DNA from: Terana coerulea
Taxonomy: Eukaryota; Basidiomycota; Agaricomycetes; Polyporales; Phanerochaetaceae
DNA: 16,253 nt
Assembly: GCA_024811115.1 (NCBI GenBank)
Contig: JAKOGH010000530.1
Span: 1-16,253 of the forward strand
Reading direction: 5' to 3'
Within the stretch, counting starts at the first letter, position 1. Every line of letters starts with the position of its first letter. The notes under the pieces are model-generated. The model was not told the DNA's origin. It saw only the letters and a list, made by a program, of their open reading frames with translations, and made no database searches. Positions 9,757-16,253 of the stretch are shown one piece after another. The translations under genes were made by a program, and so were the position numbers.

Positions 9757-10244
9757 ATGCTGCCTCACAGATGTGGCAGCGCAGGGACTCCGACTCAGGG
9801 CTATGACTCAGACAATGGGTACATGCCCTTCTTTCGCCGCTGTGCAACACTCTTACGACACCAAATCGGCAGTAGGACCTTGCAGATGAGCTCCGCTGCG
9901 ACTGTTGCCACACCATGCCAGGAAACTGTGCCAGAAAAGTACTGTTGGTCTGTTTGTGCAGAGGCAATTGCGACGTGAGTAGTACCCATCTGGTAGCTTT
10001 GTGCTGATCGAAGCCTCACAGGGTGTTCCTCGGTGCCAGTGCTTTGTTCCGCTCTGAAATGGCCAACTGCACTGTCGGAGCTGCGTCGAAATCCTCATCC
10101 AGACAATTCTGGATAGGTGGATCCAACGTGAGGGAAGGAGTCATTGCCTTTCTTATTGGCGTTCTATGGGCGGTGATTTTGCTTGCTCCATCACCCCTCA
10201 GCACTGTTGGAAAGGAAGTATGTGTATACGGCTTTTTCAGATAG
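9757..10244 (+). CDS. Candidate small single-pass membrane protein (2 exons), unrecognised
   Basis: The exons are 9757-9974 and 10022-10244, with a 47-nt intron (donor GTGAGT, CTGAT branch-like site, acceptor CACAG). The join keeps an open frame of 146 aa. The N-terminal part has a small Cys group (PCQETVPEKYCWSVC, residues about 53-67). A hydrophobic segment at about residues 112-128 (GVIAFLIGVLWAVILLA) could span a membrane. There is no clear signal peptide. A further intron at 10218-10278 (GTATGT to TTTACAG, phase 0) could instead lead to a frame ending at 10563, but that would run over the next gene's TATA region. I do not recognise the family. Support is the intron and the TATA element only, and it could be a degenerate duplicate. 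Confidence 0.32.
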
Positions 10245-10464
10245 GGAGCAATCGCTTGCGCCACATTCGAATTTACAGGTCCGAAGGAGATCACTTCATC
10301 GCCTTGGTAGCCCTCTCGGGATAATGGACGCATGGTACGTACTAGTGTTCCGCAGCTCTCCCTGGTCTGTAAAGCACGCCTATACTCAGTCAGCTCTGCA
10401 TGACAGCTGTCGCCTCAAGTGCCAGAGTCGCACTTCGCTGCGCTTGCTGGAGCAGCTCGAATGC

Positions 10465-10470
10465 TATAAA
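10465..10470 (+). promoter_or_regulatory. Candidate TATA box
   Basis: TATAAA lies 154 bp upstream of the ATG at 10619 and is followed by a C/T-rich leader. This is consistent with a promoter for the three-exon orphan gene. Confidence 0.4.
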
Positions 10471-10618
10471 GCCCGGCCGGCGAAGCCTCATAGGTACAGT
10501 ATCATCCACCCCTTTCAGGCTCACATCGCTAGAACCATCCTCGAGCAACGCTACACGACTTGAACATATCTTGGATCAAACCTCCTACACCCATCGACAG
10601 CTCCCGTTCTAACCCACG

Positions 10619-11208
10619 ATGCAGAGACAAGTTTTGGTGGCCGTTCGTAAGACCGTGTTCAGAAGACTCCGGAATATCAGCACCATTGCCTGGGAACCCA
10701 GCACCCTATATCAAAACCAGCTTGCAGTAAAGCAGGCTCTAGAGCAGAGTATCCTGGCGTTCGGCGCTGACAAGGATGTTCGACTAGTCAACACACAAGC
10801 TGTCAAAGCGGTAGTAGTGTAAGTCTTACATAAATCACTTACTTGGATGCTGTCTCATGAGTTACATCGCTTTGAGTTCTCCAATGCATACAAGCCGCAG
10901 CGACCAAGCCCGTCACCTCACAATGAGACTTCACGACAAAGATGATCATCAACTATTTTTCGTCGGTAGATCACACATGACGCGGAAATGGACGTTTTGG
11001 GATATGCTACACCTTCCCGAGGATACAAACTTCTGGAAAGACCACACGTACTTCGAGGTCCCTTACAATTATTTCCTCGCGTGAGTTGACATTCTCGCAT
11101 ATTGTGAGCTTGCTTGGACTTCCTACACATCACTGATAATCTTTCAGTCAAACCGTAACGCAGGAAGTGCTGGATGCGTGGGCCGCCGAATTCGAGAGAA
11201 TACGGTAG
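10619..11208 (+). CDS. Small hypothetical protein, 3 exons, about 148 aa
   Basis: The exons are 10619-10818, 10895-11080 and 11148-11208. Intron 1 has donor GTAAGT and acceptor CAAG (or CCGCAG six bases later, also in frame). Intron 2 has donor GTGAGT, a CTGAT branch site and acceptor TTTCAG. Both joins keep a single open frame ending at TAG 11206-11208, which is good evidence for a real gene. The N-terminus is basic (MQRQVLVAVRKTVFRRLRN), compatible with an organelle-targeting or nucleic-acid-binding helix. The middle is rich in aromatic residues (KWTFWDMLHLP, FWKDHTYFEVPYNYF), and the C-terminus is helical and acidic/basic (EVLDAWAAEFERIR). No domain is recognised, so no function is proposed. 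It converges on the deacetylase gene. Confidence 0.62.
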
Positions 11209-11978
11209 TCTGGAACACCAAGATACATTCAGAAGGTAAGTTCATACACGTCAAAGATTCTTTGGTCAATTGCCTGTGGAAGAACGTTTTGTTTTCAATA
11301 TTTCAATGCTTGCTCAAGGCAATGTACGTTTGCGCTCACCCGTTCATATTCCTGTCCGCCTGCGATCTCTGTTGTCGTCATTTTCCTTCACCTTTTCCTT
11401 TACGTCCTGCCAGTACTCTAGTCTCTACTTGCGCTCGTCGCACAATGTTTTATCACTGTAATAATACGTCTAATGTATCATATTGACTTGTCTCGTCTCC
11501 CGCACTTCCGACTTGGACCCGCTGTGTGCGAGATGTGTGGCGGAAGGTCATCGCCGGCGACGTGTCGATCGAACTTCGCTAAGCTGGGATTTACAAAGGC
11601 AGCTACTTATTTGCGCTTCCTCTACGAGACCGCGAGAAGACCTGGGTTTGGGGTTTGGGGTCTGGATTAGCGACAACGGCCAACTGGAAGCCACATAAGG
11701 TACAAATCAATGAGTAGAGAGGGATACGGTGAAGTAAGTACTACTGGCGTGTTGAGGACGGCCAGCTGTTCGACAGCGTCCGTGCATGTTTGGCTGCTGT
11801 TGCTCCAACCTGCACGACCCTGGAGGTAGTGAAGCCCGAGCTATCATCCCAATACATTGAGCAAGAAGAAAAGAACTGATACAGCAGTAAATAACAGCTT
11901 GGTATACACAGAACGATACCGCGCAAGCACAAACACAACAAATGTCCACCGTGACCCAAAGAAACATCATCCGCACAT
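11209..11978. other. Intergenic region between convergent genes
   Basis: No gene supported. It should hold the 3' UTRs of the orphan gene and the deacetylase. A G-rich patch near 11640-11665 (GGGTTTGGGGTTTGGGG) could form a G-quadruplex. It is too short and isolated to be telomeric. Confidence 0.5.
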
Positions 11979-12629
11979 TCACATCGCCTCTTTAAAGCTT
12001 TCCACTGCTCCGTCGAAGCCATACAGAGCCCTCTGGAGCTTCCTTACCGTGTCGCTCGAATCAAGCAGATCACACGCGCTATGTGCATCCTCTACCACCT
12101 CGTCCAGCATTCGGGTCGCCGACTTGACACGGCTCTCATTTGTCAAACCTTTCTCGAGACGGTGAATGCAGCCCTTGACGGTCTGGACGGCCTCGACGAG
12201 GTCTTCGGAGAGAGCGGCCGCGTTGATGTCGACGAGGCCTGAGAACGTGTAGAAGGAGGCCCGCAGCCTGGTATATGCTTGGCCGAGAGGACTGTCCATG
12301 TCATCATTCGCGCCGTGATTCTGCGTCATTTCTGGTTTTCTTTCAGGCTGTGCGACACCGTTTTGCCGTGGATTTGATGAGACCGCCTCGGCATTGCGAT
12401 TCGGTGCCATGGCAGACTGCGAAGGTGGAGGTTGTTGGCGAAGCCGCTTCTTCTGCACGTCAGCGCTGATCGAATCAGAAGAAGGACTTCTCTTGCTCGT
12501 TGATCGTCCTATTGCGGTGGCTGCACAACAACGATTTAGAGCCATAGAAATATCTAGAAAAGGAAGACACCCACAAGAAAGTGTCGACCTATGAGCGCGC
12601 ACGGTTTCCTGCTCGGAGTCGACATCCAT
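11979..12629 (-). other. C-terminal segment of the deacetylase, or a separate small ORF
   Basis: This open frame begins MDVDSEQETV and ends in a long helical, heptad-like stretch (LVEAVQTVKGCIHRLEKG and beyond). A 54-nt intron near 12522-12575 (GTGGGT donor, CTAAA branch, GTGCAG acceptor) fits it in phase. It directly continues the RGG frame, which favours one protein with the deacetylase if the frame break near 12752 is an error. Otherwise the ATG at 12629 could start an independent 198-216 aa protein, while the deacetylase frame stops at 12554. Confidence 0.5.
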
Positions 12630-15225
12630 GGGTGCGTCGTCTGTTCTGCCCGACCCTTCACCAGCAGCACCGCCTCTTCCCCTTCCTCGTCCACCCCGAC
12701 TGCCTCTCCCACCGCGGCTTCCCCGTCCACCCCGACTTCCTCGTCCGCCGCGCGACCTCGGCCCGTCGTGCTCGCGTCGCGTGCAGAGGCACTAGCACCG
12801 CGACCCCCACGGCTGCCGCGCCCACCTCGGGACCCCCGACCGCCGCGGGTGCGACGTACCGGGGCCGAGGCAGACTCGCCCTCGTCTCCAAGCTCGTCCT
12901 CCTCCGAGTCCTCTTCTGAGCCAGAGCCGCTCTCATCCTCCTCGTCGGAGCTGCTCACATCTTCGTAAGTATAACTCGTACCGTTCGGGCCTTTGTACCA
13001 AACTTTCCGCTGTGGCTGCGTCCGCCGGCGCGCTGGCTTGCGGTCCGCCCCCTGCTCCCCGTCGGCGCCGGTGTTGTCGTTCATCACGTCGATGCGCACG
13101 TTTCCGGGCTGCTCGCCCGACGGGCCCGCCACCGGCACTTCCGCGCTCGGTTCGACGAACGGGCGTTTAGAGACTGGGGAGGGAGGAAGCCGTGGCGGCT
13201 CGGTCGAGAGTGATGCGGACGTCCTCGAGGGACCTCGAGAGCTGAGACTGGGTGTAGAGTTCGAACTGCGTCCAGGTGACGAAGGCGCAAATGGAGGGAT
13301 ATTCACAACTGTTGATGGATGCGAGCCAGGCGGGGGCGTGTTACGGATAGTTTGTGTAATATGGTGTGCGCGCTGTATCCAATGTGCCAGTGTTTCAACG
13401 GCAGGCTTTCGACCTTGACGTCGAACAGCGATTTTCTCAATCTGCTCCGATAAGGGCAAATCAATGAGCTTCCGTCAACTGGTAGGTAAATGCGTAGCTG
13501 CGTACCTCTGTCATGTTACGTTCACTCCACCAGTCATGATTCGCAGGGAGATCGGCTCCGACGAGACCCGCGACGTGGGCCATAGTGCCGCTGATGATAG
13601 CACGGTCGCTGTACCCACCCTCGAGGACGCTTACAAGCCGGCCTTGTGCGTACTGGTCCGCGAAGGCACACGCATCTCGAGTAAAACGATGATAAAAATC
13701 GGTCGGCACGTGACAAGGGCCAGGATATGCGTTCTCTTTTTCGTGAATCGAAGCGGTAAACCCACAGCTATGACATTTGTCGATATCAACAACAGCTACT
13801 AGGCTTGCAGGACAGTAATGACAAACCTGAGGAAGACAATTGTCTGCTCTGGTGCGGCCTGGGTGTCCTCCACGAACTTCTTCGCACCCGACAGCAGCTT
13901 GCTGTAACGTTCATCATACATTTTCCAGAAGTCGGCATCGCTGGTGTATGGCCGCATAACCACATTCTCGATCCACTGGCCGTCTTCACCGTGAAGCGAT
14001 AGAGATGCCTTGTATGTGCTCCTCTCGTTGTCCTAAATTCGATGTTCAGTATCTTGCGGTTGCGAAGGGCCTGACCAAAAGTGCACTTGCCTTACCGGTA
14101 GTACAGGGATACGTGTTGATGTCATGCATACTGCCATAAAATGCCTTCAGTCCGTTCTTCTGCTGGTTGAGTTCCTCGACAATTGTTTGTGTGCCATTGC
14201 CTACGTGATTTGCACACTTAAGGGGTTGCTCCGTAAAAAACATGTGGAAGAGCACATACCGTGATGGAGATCAATGTCAATGATAATAAGCCGGTTGTAG
14301 CTATGTTTGACGAAAGCTACAAAACGCGGTTGGAATCATAAGCAAGCGTGCGAAATCACATAGGTAGAGTAAAGTTCATTACCATGAACAGCCGCTACAG
14401 CAACATTGTTAACGAACCCCAGGCCCGCGGGCTTGCCCTATACCCGAGACACAATGTGAGTATGCTGCGATGGTAGGGGCTGAAGAGCTCCTACAGAGAC
14501 GCAATGATGGCCTGGTGGGCGGATTACGGCGAACGCACGAGTACTGCGAGCGACTACGGGCGTGTCGTGAGGGGAACATCATCATTGGGATGCTTTGAAC
14601 TGAAGTTAACGGCGTCGACAGCTTCGCAGACGGTACCCAGGGCACCCTGAAACGCGGTGAAGGATTTGGGACATACTAAAGTCGCGCATCAGCACACAAA
14701 GCTTTGCCTCGGAAAGCAGGACACAATAGAACGAATGGGACGTACGGTAAAGATCTTCCTCGTACCCCTCCGGAAGCTCCTTGTCCGTATTTCGTAGCAG
14801 TCTGCTACTATTAGAGCACAACGCCTCGAGATTCTCCGCATATGTCCGGTGATTTGGGTTGGCTTCCTGCTTGATATGCAGCACCGCGCTCGCGGCGCTG
14901 TGGTCTTGGATTCTCTGGATGCGGGCAGCGCTCTTGACAATCTGCAAAGGCTCTCCTGATGTTTCGCTTTTCGAGGGGGTGGTATCTCTTGTGAGGTTGA
15001 AGTTGTGATGGGACTTGTAATGGAAGCGTCCAATTTCTGAGTATGTTCCAGACGGGCGAAGATAGCGGCGATGCCGTACTCGACCGCTTGCAGTCTTTCT
15101 GGTCGTTCCTGCTCGCTGTTCAGCGATGATCCAATTCTCTTGTGCTTCAAACAGAGGTCCTGAATGTACATCGTAGGCCGCGCTTTCGCTACCTCTTTCG
15201 GGGGATGCATGATTGCCGTAGACAT
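11979..15225 (-). CDS. Hos3-like histone deacetylase with altered zinc site and frame breaks
   Basis: The minus-strand exons are 15225-14746, 14675-14495, 14437-14383, 14316-14260, 14200-14091, 14032-13827, 13767-13506, 13441-about 12576 and about 12521-11979. The core matches Hos3-type deacetylases in order: YIQDLCLKH, ERPERLQAV, DLYLCPKS, QGALGTVCEAVDAV, RPPGHHC, GFVNNVAV, IIIDIDLHHGNGTQ, HDINTYPC, VPTDFYHRFTRDA and VLEGGYSDRAI. Such enzymes remove acetyl groups from lysines using Zn. The His pair (14504-14509), the Asp and His ligands of DIDLHH, and the GGY Tyr (13611-13613) are present. The third ligand, Asp in GFDAS, is Thr (13755-13757). The tail is acidic and RGG-rich and ends in a helical segment. 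Intron 5 looks GC-AG. The frame needs a base, or an unusual intron, near 14968-14979 and 14571-14574, and again near 12752. It may be a pseudogene, a divergent enzyme or a draft-quality consensus. Confidence 0.85.
12670..12850 (-). repeat. RGG-type repeat array in the deacetylase tail
   Basis: GC-rich repeats encode RGGRGSRGGRGS-like units on the minus strand. The array begins in the exon-8 frame, passes a spacer (ASASARDASTTGRGR), then continues in a different frame after about 12752 as GGRGSRGGRGS and RGRGRGG. This indicates a -1/+2 frame change in a CGCGCGG stretch. RGG boxes commonly bind RNA or are arginine-methylated. That role is inference here. Confidence 0.6.
14033..14090 (-). other. 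Deacetylase intron 5, candidate GC-AG intron
   Basis: The donor is AAG|GCAAGT and the acceptor TTTAG (58 nt). Only this GC donor joins YPCTTGK to DNERSTYKASL in frame. The neighbouring GTAAGG donor leaves phase 1 against a phase-0 exon. GC-AG introns normally carry this strong AG|GCAAGT consensus. Confidence 0.6.
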
Positions 15226-15771
15226 AATAACTACAACGCATCAGTTGGAGGTTATGAGGGTCAAGAAAGGGACTAATGACTCAATATTTAGCGATAATTA
15301 TATCTTTCGGCGATCTCAGCGGAAAGAGAGAGCATAGAGGAGAGGGGGTGAGGATGGTGGCAGGGATAACAAAGGAACAAGTCCTGGAATCTTGGGTCGT
15401 TCGCGTTAGCCTGAGTCGCGCATGGGCGCCCGGAAGCATCAAACTCGTTACATAACTACATTCCAGCGATCACCCAAGAATATAAGGATCGTCGCTGCTA
15501 GACGTTTAGACTTCTGAATATCCAAGTCAGAGCTTCCCTTTGCACTAGAAAAAACGACATAGAACGTTGCATAGCTACTACACAAATATATGTTACACGG
15601 GGTAGTAGAACCAAGGCAAACAAAATAAGAACAAGCTCGATAATGTTTAGAGCGAACACCCCAAATACATTGTCATCATGAGGACAATACGAAGAGGATG
15701 ATGGCAGATCATGGATTGCACGCCACAGACACCAGAACCCACGCTAGACATATAGTACGAAGCATGTCGAA
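15226..15771. other. Intergenic region between deacetylase start and GMC gene end
   Basis: No gene supported. Both flanking genes are on the minus strand, so this should hold the deacetylase promoter and the GMC 3' UTR. I see no clear TATA element or repeat. Confidence 0.5.
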
Positions 15772-16253
15772 TCACCAAGCATTCTTGATAAGGTCGGCCG
15801 CACGCTCCGCGACGATGTACACAGCGGCTTGCGGATGCACTGCAGGAATCTTAGGCTGTTTGAAAAAGTTAAACATCAGCCATTCTTCATTTCCTGGTTG
15901 AAGATGCGTTAAAGCTACTCACGAATACGGATGCATCAACGACTCTCAGCCCTCCAGCTCCCTTGACTTTCAGGTCCGGGTCCAGAACGCCCCATGTTGC
16001 GTTCCTAGGTGACATTCGCGCGGTCGACGTCGGATGATAGATGGAACGTACGGATGCCCTTGCAGCAGCGAGAATCTCCTCGTCCGTCGTGGCATTTCCA
16101 ACGGTGCCAAACCGACTGAGAACAAATCCAGCCCAAGGTGGGTAGTTCTCGATGAAGCGTCTGGCGGCTTTGATGGCATAAATCATTGCAAGTTGGTCGA
16201 AGTTGGAAGTAAAGAATTCTGGGTTGATTAGAGGATACACAAAGGGATCAGAA
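15772..16253 (-). CDS. GMC oxidoreductase, C-terminal part (partial at window edge)
   Basis: The exons on the minus strand are from beyond 16253 to 15923 and 15855-15772. The 67-nt intron has donor GTGAGT, a CTGAT branch site and acceptor AACAG, in phase 0. The peptide matches the C-terminal domain of glucose-methanol-choline FAD oxidoreductases of the aryl-alcohol oxidase/glucose oxidase type (CAZy AA3): DPFVYPLINPEFF, the catalytic-His block IYHPTSTARMSP, WGVLDPDLKVKG, GLRVVDASVF, then after the intron AVHPQAAVYIVAERAADLI with the second His, and a stop at 15772-15774. These enzymes are usually secreted and oxidise alcohols or sugars to give hydrogen peroxide during lignocellulose decay. 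The FAD-binding N-terminus lies outside the window, so the substrate cannot be judged. This part looks intact. Confidence 0.95.
15856..15922 (-). other. GMC oxidoreductase last intron
   Basis: 67 nt, GTGAGT donor, GGCTGATG branch region, AACAG acceptor, phase 0. The join gives RVVDASVFPKIPAVHPQ, the standard family sequence. Confidence 0.92.

Noticed and set aside
11640..11665. GGGTTTGGGG repeat as a possible telomere-like tract
   Set aside because: Only three short units, not the TTAGGG unit, and set between ordinary genes.
12581..12968. Plus-strand Pro/Ser/Ala-rich open frames over the deacetylase tail
   Set aside because: They are the antisense of the RGG and acidic repeats; GC-rich repeats open several frames at once.
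13084..13418. Frames on both strands overlapping deacetylase exon 8
   Set aside because: Shadows of the linker of the deacetylase, which continues the conserved frame from exon 7.
13469..13505. 37-nt version of deacetylase intron 7 ending at GGAAG
   Set aside because: In frame but very short; the 64-nt version ending at GAGCAG (13442-13505) is also in frame and gives a better junction, NMTEIEKIAV. The shorter form is not excluded.
1..16253. Biosynthetic or defence gene cluster
   Set aside because: Gene functions and orientations do not suggest a shared pathway; no synthase, transporter or pathway regulator is present.

Overview
This window looks like nuclear DNA of a filamentous basidiomycete, most likely an Agaricomycete of the Polyporales type. 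The evidence is many short GT-AG introns (about 47-70 nt) with CTNAY-like branch sites inside otherwise compact genes, and the gene families present: an SRPK-like kinase, a Hos3-type histone deacetylase, a secreted-type GMC oxidoreductase and multi-finger C2H2 proteins. I see no tRNA, rRNA, CRISPR array or prokaryotic operon. The species assignment is inference.

Layout. Bases 1-2215 are repeat-rich. A clear non-autonomous hAT-type element (169-825) has 17-bp perfect terminal inverted repeats and a perfect 8-bp target duplication. A Cys-pair gene remnant on the minus strand (about 1350-1925) carries one in-frame stop, and its 5' end runs into an imperfect foldback repeat (about 1895-2212). Bases 2216-4045 hold no gene I can support. 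Two tandem plus-strand C2H2 zinc-finger paralogs follow (4046-5001, two exons; 6275-7213, one exon). Convergent to them is a minus-strand SRPK-like kinase (7385-8927, four exons) with a single-base frame break just after its APE-equivalent motif. The plus-strand stretch 9300-10244 contains a diverged duplication and a weak candidate membrane-protein gene. It is followed by a better supported three-exon orphan gene (10619-11208).

The right third is a long minus-strand Hos3-like deacetylase (11979-15225, nine exons). Its catalytic core is recognisable exon by exon, one intron appears to be GC-AG, and its tail is acidic and RGG-rich. The Asp zinc ligand of the conserved GFDAS motif is Thr here, and the frame is broken or very unusually spliced at about three places. 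The last gene, cut by the window edge, is the C-terminal part of a GMC oxidoreductase (15772 to beyond 16253, minus).

The genes do not form an obvious cluster with one shared job. The main themes are tandem duplication and divergence of zinc-finger genes, and conserved enzymes (kinase, deacetylase) that show frame damage at G/C-rich runs. That damage could be real pseudogenisation or consensus error. The deacetylase ligand substitution is independent of this uncertainty.
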